From positions 1 to 64,000 of the forward strand of contig CALAWP010000060.1 in the NCBI GenBank assembly GCA_937895345.1: a stretch of 64,000 nt of DNA. The letters are read 5' to 3'. The notes under the pieces were generated by a model. The model saw only the letters and a list, made by a program, of their open reading frames with translations. It had not been told where the DNA came from and ran no database searches. The DNA comes from an uncultured Paenibacillus sp. GTDB lineage: Bacteria > Bacillota > Bacilli > Paenibacillales > Paenibacillaceae. The position numbers and the translations under genes are program-made. Within the stretch, counting starts at the first letter, position 1. Every line of letters begins with the position of its first letter. Positions 16,459 to 24,275 of this stretch are shown one piece after another.

Positions 16459-17160
16459 ATGCGGTTTGAAGCCTTTACTGCACCGCATTATGCGGCGCTC
16501 GCCGCCGCCGCCGCCGTATTCGCGCTGCTGCTCCTCTTCAGGAGACGGCTGCGGGGGGAGCGGGCGAACCGGATCTTCCGGATCGCCTTGGCGTCGGTGC
16601 TGCTGCTCAGCGAAGCCTCGCTGCAGCTGTCTTACGTCCTGGACGGCAATTGGTCCGCCGGATCGCTGCCGCTTCAGCTGTGCAGCCTGATGCTGCTGCT
16701 GTCGGCCGCCGCGCTGCTGTCCCGCGCCAAGACGCTGTACAGCGCCGTCTTTTTTCTCGGCAGCCTGGGCGCGATTCAGGCAATGCTGACGCCTAACCTG
16801 GCCGAACCGTTTCCGCAGTTCCGCTTTTTTCATTTTTTTATCGCGCATATCGCGATCATCGCCGCCGCGCTGTACCTGTTCGCGGTGGAGCGGTACCGGC
16901 CGACGATCCGGTCCATGTTCGGCGCCTTGTTCTGGCTCCATTTGCTGGCGGTTCCGGCCGCGGCGGTGAACGCGTGGACGGGTACGACGAATTTCATGTT
17001 TTTGGCGGGCAAGCCGGCGACCGCCTCTTTGCTTGACTTGCTGGCGCCCTGGCCGTGGTATATTTTGCAGCTGGAGCTGGTCGCCGCCGCGCTTTGTCTG
17101 GCTCTGGTCGGCTTATCGAAAGCGGCCGAATATTGGTTTGTTGGGAGGAAGAAACCGTGA
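16459..17160 (+). CDS. TIGR02206 family membrane protein (YwaF-like)
   Basis: A 233-residue integral membrane protein with about six to seven helices, matching the YwaF/TIGR02206 family of unknown function. Family features include LPLQLCSLM near residue 72, FFLGSLGAIQAMLTPNL near 100 and the C-terminal PWPWYILQLE segment near 195. GGAGGGG lies 8 bases before ATG 16459. Its final codons overlap the GTG start of the following DUF2339 gene (GTGA), so translation of the two is probably coupled. Confidence 0.82.
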   Translation: MRFEAFTAPHYAALAAAAAVFALLLLFRRRLRGERANRIFRIALASVLLLSEASLQLSYVLDGNWSAGSLPLQLCSLMLLLSAAALLSRAKTLYSAVFFLGSLGAIQAMLTPNLAEPFPQFRFFHFFIAHIAIIAAALYLFAVERYRPTIRSMFGALFWLHLLAVPAAAVNAWTGTTNFMFLAGKPATASLLDLLAPWPWYILQLELVAAALCLALVGLSKAAEYWFVGRKKP

Positions 17161-18743
17161 AGGAAATGTTGAAGACGAATTGGACGTCGGTGCTTGGAGC
17201 GCTGTTCGTCGTGGCTGCGGCCATTACGCTGTTTCAATATACGGTGGACAAAGGCTGGGTAACCGATGCGATGAAGGTCGGACTCGGTCTGCTGCTCGGC
17301 TCGGGCGTCGCCGGCGCGGGCATGCATCAGGCCCGGAACAAGGGCCGGCTGCTGCTCGGAGATTTGCTGCTCGGAATCGGGGCTTGCATATTGTATGCGA
17401 CGTTCGCTTTTGCGGGCATTTTTATCGACATGTGGGAGCCGCTGCTTGTGCTGACGGGAATGGTCGCGGTTACGGCCGGCCTCTCCGTCTACGCGCACCG
17501 GTTCCATAGCCGGCTGCTGATGAATATCGCGCTGTACGGCGGCTTGCTGGCGCCGCTGCTCATGAGGCCGGAATCCGATCAAGTATTTACGCTGTTTCTG
17601 TATTTGTTCGTTCTGAACGCCGGCCTGCTGGCCGTCAGCCTGGTCAAAGGGTGGGGCGAGCTGCGCATCGGCGGCTTTGCGGGCACATGGCTCATCTATA
17701 TCGTTTATTTCTTCCATTTCAAGCCCGAGCTTGACGGCATCTGGAACATGCCGATCCGGTACGCCCTGGCGGCGTTCCTATTCTACAGCGCCGGATTGTT
17801 TCTGGCCTCCTGGCGAAGCAAGGCGGGCTTCGGCGGCCTTGATCTGTATTTGAATGTCGCCAACGGCATTCTGTTCGGCTTCTGGGCGCTCGTGGCCTGG
17901 CACGGTCAATTGGAATACGGCTTCGTGCTGGTCATTATCGGCGCCGTATTTACGGCGGCCGGTTTGCTGGTCCGCAAGCTCGAGGGACGGATGTCGGTGC
18001 CGGCCATCTCGTATTCGGCGGCCGGCCTTACGCTGCTGCTCCTGTCCTTGAACAGCTTCGGCGAAGGCGTATTGTTCAACGTGATCATGTGGATCGGCTA
18101 TGCGGCGCTGCTGACGGCGCTTGGACACGTCTACCGCTGGGCCGCCGTCACGCTGGCCGGATCGATTCTGTGGCTGTTCATCGGAGTGTACTGGTACGCC
18201 GTAACGTGGCATACGCCGCGCGGGGAATGGTTCGGCGTCTACATTCCGTTTCTGAACTGGGGCGCCTTCGCTTGGATCGCGCTTGCCGCGCTCGGCTTTT
18301 ATTACGCCCGGCGGTTTGCCGTTCCCGGATTGTCGCCGTCGGCGAACCGCATCGTTTCCCGCGTCTTTGCCTTGCTGTCGCATTTGATCGTCGGCGGTTT
18401 GATGGCGCGGCAGATCGAAAATATTTTTACCGTCTATTATCCGGACGCGCCGAGCGTCTACATGAACTTGACCATGTCCGTCGTCTGGGCCGTCTACGCC
18501 CTGCTGCTGGTGCTCTGGGCCGCGTATTTCCGCGAGCGGACCTTCCGCTGGTTCGGCTCCGCGGTATTGGCGCTCGTTGCGGTCAAGGCGATATTCCTCG
18601 ATTTGAGCGGTCATGAGGCGCTGCTGAAAGCGGCCGTGCTGCTTCTGCTCGGAGCGGTGTCGTTCCTGATTACATGGGTGAACAAAAAATGGAGCGGGGA
18701 GCCGGCCGAAGCGCCGCATCATTCAGCCAAAGCCGGGGAATGA
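17157..18743 (+). CDS. DUF2339-type polytopic membrane protein
   Basis: A 528-residue protein made almost entirely of hydrophobic helices (about 14-16), typical of the DUF2339 membrane family. No enzymatic motif is visible and the function is unknown. GTG 17157 is chosen because GGGAGGA lies 9 bases upstream; an upstream extension to 17055 would overlap the previous gene by about 100 bases and lacks a ribosome binding site. It is translationally coupled to the YwaF-like gene. Confidence 0.75.
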   Translation: MKEMLKTNWTSVLGALFVVAAAITLFQYTVDKGWVTDAMKVGLGLLLGSGVAGAGMHQARNKGRLLLGDLLLGIGACILYATFAFAGIFIDMWEPLLVLTGMVAVTAGLSVYAHRFHSRLLMNIALYGGLLAPLLMRPESDQVFTLFLYLFVLNAGLLAVSLVKGWGELRIGGFAGTWLIYIVYFFHFKPELDGIWNMPIRYALAAFLFYSAGLFLASWRSKAGFGGLDLYLNVANGILFGFWALVAWHGQLEYGFVLVIIGAVFTAAGLLVRKLEGRMSVPAISYSAAGLTLLLLSLNSFGEGVLFNVIMWIGYAALLTALGHVYRWAAVTLAGSILWLFIGVYWYAVTWHTPRGEWFGVYIPFLNWGAFAWIALAALGFYYARRFAVPGLSPSANRIVSRVFALLSHLIVGGLMARQIENIFTVYYPDAPSVYMNLTMSVVWAVYALLLVLWAAYFRERTFRWFGSAVLALVAVKAIFLDLSGHEALLKAAVLLLLGAVSFLITWVNKKWSGEPAEAPHHSAKAGE

Positions 18744-18831
18744 ATAGGGGGACTGGCCGCGGAAGCTAAAAACATGTACAATAAATACCGATACTACTCC
18801 TATAGGTTTGATCCGAGGAGGACTTTCGCAC

Positions 18832-19518
18832 ATGGGAATCGATCCGCGCACGATGAAGACGCTGCTGACGCAGCAATTGTCACCCAATCCCAGCTATTTC
18901 ATTTCGGGGCAGACGAAAAATCCGGCCGCAACGGATAATTCGTCCGCCGTCTTTCATACGATTTTGTCGGCGCAGCTCGGCGGAACGGCGTCGCTTCAGA
19001 CAGGCGGGAAAGCCGCGTCGCCGCCCCGGCTGTGGGCAAGCGTAGCCGAATGGATCGGCGCCGCTTCTTCCGCGCCCGCTGCAAGCGTTGGCGGAAAAGC
19101 CGCTTCCGGCGACCGTTCGTCGTTCGCTGAATTAATCGGACTTGCGGCGTCGAAGTACGGCATCGACCCCGGTCTGGTTCATGCCGTCATTCGCACCGAA
19201 TCGAACTACGATCCGAATGCGCAGTCCGGCGCCGGCGCGAAAGGTTTGATGCAGCTGATGGACGCCACGGCCCGAAGCCTAGGCGTGACGGATTCGTTCG
19301 ATCCCGCGCAGAACATCGATGCGGGGACGCGTTATCTTTCGTTTTTGCTGCACAAGTACAACGGGCATGAAGCGGTAGCGCTGGCGGCGTACAATGCGGG
19401 ACCGGGAAGAATCGACAGGCTGGGCATTTCGACGACCGAAGAGCTGCAGGCGAGACTTCAGGAGCTTCCCGAAGAAACGCGCAATTATATCGCGAAGGTT
19501 GCGGCCGCCAGAACGTAA
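18832..19518 (+). CDS. Lytic transglycosylase domain protein (YjbJ-like)
   Basis: A 228-residue protein. Residues about 105-225 form an SLT (goose-lysozyme-like) domain with the catalytic Glu in VHAVIRTESNYDPNAQSGAGAKGLMQLM, and the downstream YLSFLLHKYNGHEAVALAAYNAGPGRI motif. Such enzymes cleave peptidoglycan glycan strands with 1,6-anhydro product formation. The N-terminal 100 residues are a low-complexity Ala/Ser/Gly region with no recognisable signal peptide, as I recall for B. subtilis YjbJ, so the export route is unclear. GAGGAGG precedes ATG 18832 by 9 bases. A hairpin with eight Ts follows the gene. Confidence 0.85.
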   Translation: MGIDPRTMKTLLTQQLSPNPSYFISGQTKNPAATDNSSAVFHTILSAQLGGTASLQTGGKAASPPRLWASVAEWIGAASSAPAASVGGKAASGDRSSFAELIGLAASKYGIDPGLVHAVIRTESNYDPNAQSGAGAKGLMQLMDATARSLGVTDSFDPAQNIDAGTRYLSFLLHKYNGHEAVALAAYNAGPGRIDRLGISTTEELQARLQELPEETRNYIAKVAAART

Positions 19519-19540
19519 CGGCTGTAGCGTTATTGTCATG

Positions 19541-19601
19541 GATCACGGCGACGATCGAAGCTCTTGCGACAGAGAGCGGGCGGGGCCGTGGTCTTTTTTT
19601 T
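19541..19601 (+). terminator. Terminator after the transglycosylase gene
   Basis: GATCACGGC (19541-19549) pairs with GCCGTGGTC (19585-19593, one G-U), then eight Ts. The loop is long (about 35 bases), so confidence is moderate. Confidence 0.5.
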
Positions 19602-19632
19602 GCATGCTGTGCAAGGAAAGGAGAGAACGGGC

Positions 19633-20781
19633 ATGATTTATTTCGACCATTGCGCCTCGACGCCGCCTTACGAAGAAGTGGCGGCGACGATGGCGGAAGT
19701 GATGCTCCGCCATTACGCCAATCCGTCTTCGCTGCACGGAGAAGGGGCGGCGGCGGCCAAGCTGATCGAGCGGGCCAGGACTCAATTGGCGCGGCTCACG
19801 GGCACGAAGGAAGGAAGCTGGCGGTTTACGTCGGGCGGAACGGAGTCGAACAATTTGGCGTTGAAGGGCGCCGCCAGGCAATACAGGAGCAGGGGCAGCC
19901 ATATTATAAGCACCGGCATCGAGCATGCGTCCGTCCATGAGCCGCTGAAGCAGCTGGAAGCGGAAGGCTTTCGCGTGACCAGGCTGCCGGTTGGGCCGTC
20001 GGGCCATATCGATCCCGACGATGTCCGGGCCGCGATGACGAAGGATACGATATTGGTCAGCGTGATGCACGTCAACAACGAGATCGGCACGGTGCAGCCC
20101 GTCCGCGAGATCGGCGAGATGCTGAAGGCGTATCCGAAGACGCTGTTTCACGTCGACGCCGTTCAGAGCCTGGGCAAGCTGCCGATCGACATCGAAGGCT
20201 GGGGGATCGATCTGCTCAGCGGCTCCGCGCATAAACTGCGCGGACCGCGCGGCGCGGGATTTCTGTACGTGCGGGACCATGTCCGGCTCCAGCCGCTCGC
20301 TTCGGGAGGCTCGCAGGAAGGCGGCGTTCGGGCCGGCACCGAGAACGTGCCCGCGATCGTCGCGTCGGCCAAAGCCGTCCGCCTGGCGATGGAAGGGATG
20401 GAGCGGCGGTCGGCGGCGATGTCCGGTCTGGCCGAGAGGCTAAGAAGGTTTATTGGCGGGGTGCCGGAGCTGAGGCTGAACGGCGGGCCTCCGCTGGCGC
20501 CGCATATCGTGCATTTCTCGTATCCGGGCGCGAAGCCGGAAGTTTTTCTGCACATGCTGGAGGAGCGGGGCATTATCGCTTCGACGAAATCGGCCTGCTC
20601 CTCGAAGGAAGACAAGCCCAGCCGGGTGCTGCTGGAGCTGGGCGCGTCTCCCGAGCATGCCGCCGGCGGAATCAGAATCAGCTTCGGAGAGGAGCACGGA
20701 GAAGAGCACGTCGCCAAGCTGGAAGAGGCGATTCTCGAGGCCGTCTCCCGTTTAAAGTCGCTTGAGAGGAGTCCAACATGA
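19633..20781 (+). CDS. Cysteine desulfurase (NifS/IscS type), sulfur donor to ThiI
   Basis: A 382-residue PLP enzyme that removes sulfur from cysteine as an enzyme-bound persulfide. Lys201 in SGSAHKLRGPRG binds PLP, HASVHEP near 98 and HVDAVQS near 173 are family motifs, and Cys322 in STKSACSSKEDKPS is the persulfide cysteine. The pairing with thiI directly downstream (ATGA overlap) matches B. subtilis NifZ-ThiI, so it most likely feeds sulfur to tRNA 4-thiouridine synthesis rather than general Fe-S assembly. AAGGAAAGGAGAG precedes ATG 19633. Confidence 0.92.
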   Translation: MIYFDHCASTPPYEEVAATMAEVMLRHYANPSSLHGEGAAAAKLIERARTQLARLTGTKEGSWRFTSGGTESNNLALKGAARQYRSRGSHIISTGIEHASVHEPLKQLEAEGFRVTRLPVGPSGHIDPDDVRAAMTKDTILVSVMHVNNEIGTVQPVREIGEMLKAYPKTLFHVDAVQSLGKLPIDIEGWGIDLLSGSAHKLRGPRGAGFLYVRDHVRLQPLASGGSQEGGVRAGTENVPAIVASAKAVRLAMEGMERRSAAMSGLAERLRRFIGGVPELRLNGGPPLAPHIVHFSYPGAKPEVFLHMLEERGIIASTKSACSSKEDKPSRVLLELGASPEHAAGGIRISFGEEHGEEHVAKLEEAILEAVSRLKSLERSPT

Positions 20782-22001
20782 CAATCTACGATACGATCGT
20801 ACTGAGGTACGGCGATTTAACGATGAAAGGCCGCAACCGCGGCCGATTCGAGAACCGAATGCTGCAGCAGGTTCGAAACGTGCTCCGTTCTTTTCCCGAA
20901 ACGGCCTATTGGAAAACGTACGGCCGTTTGTACGTCAAGCTGAACGGCGCTCCGTGCGGGCCGGTCGTCGAGCGGCTGAAGCAATTGTTCGGCCTGGTGT
21001 CGGTCAGCCCGGTCGTGAGCGCCAAGCCCGAGCTGGAATCGATCCGGGCGGCCGCCTTGTCGCTGATGCAGTCGCTGGACCGGCCGCCGGCCACGTTCAA
21101 GATGAGCGTCAAGCGGGCCTGGAAGAGCTATCCCCATTCGTCCCAGGAAATGAACCATTTGGTCGGCGCCCATATATTGCGTGCTTTTCCGGAGCTAAAG
21201 GTGGATGTGCGCCAGCCGGAGCTGGAGTTGAAGGTCGATATACAAGAGGAAGCCGCTTATATTTTCCATGAGGTGATCCCTGCGGCGGGCGGCTTCCCGT
21301 TTGGCTCCAACGGCAAGGCGATGCTGCTGCTCTCGGGCGGCATCGACAGCCCGGTGGCGGGCTGGATGGCCATGCGCAAAGGGCTGGAGCTGGAGGCGGT
21401 GCATTTCCACAGCTATCCGTTTACAAGCGAGCAGGCGAAGGACAAGGTCGTCGCGCTTGCCCAGCGGCTTACTTATTTCAGCGGGACGCCGATGAAGCTG
21501 CACCTGGTGCCGTTTACCGACATTCAAACGGCGATCGCGCAATCCAATCAGGAGCATCTGACCATTACGCTCATGCGCCGGGCGATGCTGCGGATCGCGG
21601 AGAAGCTGGCGGACCAAAGCGGCGCGGGCGGACTTGTAACGGGAGAGAGCCTCGGGCAAGTGGCCAGCCAGACGCTCGGCAGCATGAACGTCATCGGAAG
21701 GGCCGCGTCGCTGCCGCTGCTGAAGCCGCTTATTATGATGGATAAAAACGAAATTATCCACATCGCCGAAAAAATCGGCACGTACGAAACGTCCATTTTG
21801 CCTTACGAGGATTGCTGCACGCTCTTCTTGCCGAAATCGCCGAGCACGAATCCTAATTTGCGCGTCGTGGAAAAGGTGGAGTCGAACATTCCCGACCTGG
21901 ACGGCATGATCGAGCGGGCGGTCGAAGGCACGGAACGCATAGTGCTGTCGCCGGGCGCGGATGCCCGGCTTCAGACCGGCGAGGAAGACGACTGGTTTTG
22001 A
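20778..22001 (+). CDS. thiI: tRNA 4-thiouridine synthetase ThiI
   Basis: A 407-residue enzyme that adenylates U8 of tRNA and inserts sulfur. It has the N-terminal ferredoxin-like domain (about 1-60), a THUMP domain (about 60-165) and a PP-loop pyrophosphatase domain with SGGIDS at 186-191. It ends without the rhodanese domain of E. coli ThiI, which is the usual Firmicute form. Cys-Cys in YEDCCTLFLPK near 345 is the conserved pair of this region. The start overlaps the stop of the desulfurase by four bases. A terminator follows. Confidence 0.95.
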   Translation: MTIYDTIVLRYGDLTMKGRNRGRFENRMLQQVRNVLRSFPETAYWKTYGRLYVKLNGAPCGPVVERLKQLFGLVSVSPVVSAKPELESIRAAALSLMQSLDRPPATFKMSVKRAWKSYPHSSQEMNHLVGAHILRAFPELKVDVRQPELELKVDIQEEAAYIFHEVIPAAGGFPFGSNGKAMLLLSGGIDSPVAGWMAMRKGLELEAVHFHSYPFTSEQAKDKVVALAQRLTYFSGTPMKLHLVPFTDIQTAIAQSNQEHLTITLMRRAMLRIAEKLADQSGAGGLVTGESLGQVASQTLGSMNVIGRAASLPLLKPLIMMDKNEIIHIAEKIGTYETSILPYEDCCTLFLPKSPSTNPNLRVVEKVESNIPDLDGMIERAVEGTERIVLSPGADARLQTGEEDDWF

Positions 22002-22012
22002 GCCGGCCGCAC

Positions 22013-22052
22013 AAAAAAAGGCAGTCAATCCGTCAGGATTGGCTGCTTTTTT
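22013..22052 (+). terminator. Terminator after thiI
   Basis: GCAGTCAATCC pairs with GGATTGGCTGC (one mismatch) between an A-run and TTTTTT; it may also be entered from the minus-strand terC gene. Confidence 0.75.
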
Positions 22053-22129
22053 GCAACCTGCAAGGAATTTCACCGTATACGGAGCCTGCAGGTCAATGCG
22101 AAGCGCATGCTGCGCCTCCTAGGACGGCT

Positions 22130-22831
22130 TCAACGGTCAACGCTTGGCGCCGCCTGTTTGCGTTTGTTCGTCAAATATCCGGCGCCTACGGTCAGGGAGG
22201 CGATGACGATAATGAACAGCCAATACCAAACGGCCTCTTTTTCAAAGAAAGCTTTAAAAGCTTTTTCGTGCGTAATCATCTTGGCGGCCGTATATGCAAG
22301 CACCGCCGAGCCGATATACACAATCCAAGGGAACCGGTTGATCAGCTTGATGAACATGGTGCTGCCCCAGACGACGATCGGCACGCTGATGACCAGACCG
22401 AGAATGACGAGAATCGTCTCGTAATCGCTGTGGGCGCCCTTGGCCGCGCCGGCGACCGCCAGAACGTTGTCGAGGCCCATGGCCGCGTCCGCGATTATGA
22501 TGGTGCGGATCGACTGCCACAATGTATTGCCGGCTTTAATATCGTCGTGACTGTTTTCCTCCACCAGAAGCTTGTACGCAATCCAGATGAGCAGCAGCCC
22601 TCCGACCAGGTTCAGCCACGGTACGGCAAGCAGGTAGACGACAAGCAGCGTGGCGACCGCGCGAATGGCGACCGCTCCGACGGTGCCCCATATGACAGCT
22701 TGCTTCTGCTGGTGCTTCGGCAGCTTGCGGGCCGCCAGGCCGATGACGATGGCGTTGTCTCCGGCCAACAGGAGGTCGATGAACACGATGGTGGCCAAAG
22801 CGGTTAAAGTTTCGACCGAGAAGAAATCCAT
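22130..22831 (-). CDS. TerC family membrane protein (YjbE-type)
   Basis: A 233-residue membrane protein with about seven helices. The duplicated acidic membrane motifs typical of TerC are present: FIDLLLAGDNAIVIGLA near residue 17 and IADAAMGLDNVLAVAGAA near 112. Members in Bacillus take part in manganese efflux or metalation of exported proteins; metal specificity here is inferred. AAAGGGGAACA lies before ATG 22831. A paralogue is transcribed divergently, with 136 bases between. No yybP-ykoY manganese riboswitch was recognised in that gap. Confidence 0.87.
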   Translation of the reverse strand: MDFFSVETLTALATIVFIDLLLAGDNAIVIGLAARKLPKHQQKQAVIWGTVGAVAIRAVATLLVVYLLAVPWLNLVGGLLLIWIAYKLLVEENSHDDIKAGNTLWQSIRTIIIADAAMGLDNVLAVAGAAKGAHSDYETILVILGLVISVPIVVWGSTMFIKLINRFPWIVYIGSAVLAYTAAKMITHEKAFKAFFEKEAVWYWLFIIVIASLTVGAGYLTNKRKQAAPSVDR

Positions 22832-22967
22832 GCAAGCTGTTCCCCTTTCCGAATCTATGCATAATGAAGTCTACAATAATTAAGTTATTTCGTGAAGATA
22901 GGAGCGATTATTTTTTTCGGACATATTCCCCGGGGCTTGTTCATACCTCTGATAAGGGGGGATGATG

Positions 22968-23627
22968 ATGGACAATGCGCTTATTTTTATCGAAATCGTC
23001 TTGATTAATGTATTGCTCAGCGGAGACAACGCCCTCGTGATCGCGATGGCTTCGCAGGGCCTTCCTCCCAAGCAGCGCCGCAAGGCGGTATGGTGGGGGG
23101 CGGGAGCGGCGGTCGTTCTGAGATGCGCGCTGACCGTCGTCGCTTTGGCGCTGCTCCAAATCCCCTTCCTGCAGGCGGCCGGCGCCGCGCTTCTTCTGAT
23201 TATCGCCGTGAAGCTGCTGACGGACGCGGGGGGCGGGCACGGCAATGCCCAGCTTGCGAAGCCGGCGTCTCTCGGCAACGCGGTCTGGACGATCGTCGCC
23301 GCGGATTTTGTCATGAGCCTGGATAACGTGCTGGCGATCGCCGCCGTTGCGCAAGGCGATTTGATCCTTATTTTGCTCGGAATCGCCACCAGCATTCCGA
23401 TGATTATTTGGGGCAGCCAGCTGCTCGGCTCGCTGCTGCAGCGGTTCCCGGCATTAACCTATGCCGGAGCGGGGCTGCTCGCTTACGCGGCGGGCGAAAT
23501 GCTGGTAAAGGACCCGGGCATGAGCCGCTTTCTGCTGCGGGGCCCGGAATCGCTGCCGGAGCTCATTCCGCTGTTGTGCGTGCCTTTCGTGATCGCGGCG
23601 GCGGTCATCAGGAAGAAGCCCGTCTGA
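22968..23627 (+). CDS. TerC family membrane protein (YjbE-type), second copy
   Basis: A 219-residue paralogue of the divergent gene with the same two motifs (EIVLINVLLSGDNALVIAMA near residue 8 and AADFVMSLDNVLAIAAVA near 110). It also has about seven helices. Three in-frame ATGs occur at 22962, 22965 and 22968; AAGGGGGG ends at 22961, so only 22968 has proper spacing. The coding end overlaps a terminator whose loop contains the TGA stop. Confidence 0.87.
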   Translation: MDNALIFIEIVLINVLLSGDNALVIAMASQGLPPKQRRKAVWWGAGAAVVLRCALTVVALALLQIPFLQAAGAALLLIIAVKLLTDAGGGHGNAQLAKPASLGNAVWTIVAADFVMSLDNVLAIAAVAQGDLILILLGIATSIPMIIWGSQLLGSLLQRFPALTYAGAGLLAYAAGEMLVKDPGMSRFLLRGPESLPELIPLLCVPFVIAAAVIRKKPV

Positions 23628-23642
23628 CGGGCTTCTTTTTTT
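23613..23642 (+). terminator. Terminator overlapping the stop codon of the second terC
   Basis: GAAGCCCG (23615-23622) and CGGGCTTC (23628-23635) around a 5-base loop holding the TGA, then seven Ts. Confidence 0.85.
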
Positions 23643-23752
23643 GTACAATCCGCACTGGTTTTTTTGACGCAATTCCTATACACTAAGAGGGATAAAAAAC
23701 TGTCGTCTTTCGTCGCTTTTGCGGCAGGAGGGCGGTAAGGAGCGGAATCGAT

Positions 23753-24238
23753 ATGACAAATAACAAGTATTCCGCCGGAATCATCCTGCTGTTGGCCGGG
23801 GTCGTCATCTTATTGGGCAAGGCTGGTCTTTTCACCGTATTGGGTGCTATATTTTGGCCGTTGCTGGTCCTGATTCCGGGCATTCTGCTGCATGTGCTTT
23901 ATTTCGGCAGATTAATTCCGGCGGTCGCATTGGTTCCCGGCGGGATGCTGGTTGTCTATGCGTTATTGTTTATCGCGTGCAATATTTCCGGATGGGACAG
24001 CCTTCGCATATTGTGGCCGTTTTTCCTGTTCGGCATCGCGGCGGGACTTTACGAATATTACATGTTCGGCGGCTCTTCCGTCCCGCGCGTCGTTTTGACG
24101 GCGGCCATTGTGCTGGCTGCGGCATCGATGGCCATTTTCCTGCTTATTTTGCTGTGGAGCTGGGGCATCTACGTCGTAGCCGCCGCCATGATCGCAGCCG
24201 GAGGCTGGATGATGTTCGTTTCCCGCAAACGGTGGTAA
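23753..24238 (+). CDS. Polytopic membrane protein with LiaI/LiaF-like transmembrane region
   Basis: A 161-residue protein that is almost wholly hydrophobic, with about six helices and a short basic end (SRKRW). The opening (SAGIILLLAGVVILLGKAGLF, then FWPLLVLIPGILL) resembles the transmembrane module of LiaI/LiaF-like envelope-stress proteins, but the C-terminal cell-wall-active domain of LiaF is missing. Function is unknown. AAGGAGCGG precedes ATG 23753 by about 8 bases. It lies 37 bases before typA and could be cotranscribed with it. Confidence 0.6.
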   Translation: MTNNKYSAGIILLLAGVVILLGKAGLFTVLGAIFWPLLVLIPGILLHVLYFGRLIPAVALVPGGMLVVYALLFIACNISGWDSLRILWPFFLFGIAAGLYEYYMFGGSSVPRVVLTAAIVLAAASMAIFLLILLWSWGIYVVAAAMIAAGGWMMFVSRKRW

Positions 24239-24275
24239 GAGAGACAAATTTAAAAAACGGAGTGGATACCTTTTT

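Noticed and set aside
22832..22967. Manganese (yybP-ykoY) riboswitch between the terC genes
   Set aside because: The gap is short and lacks the expected paired three-way structure and terminator; only promoter-like AT-rich sequence was seen.
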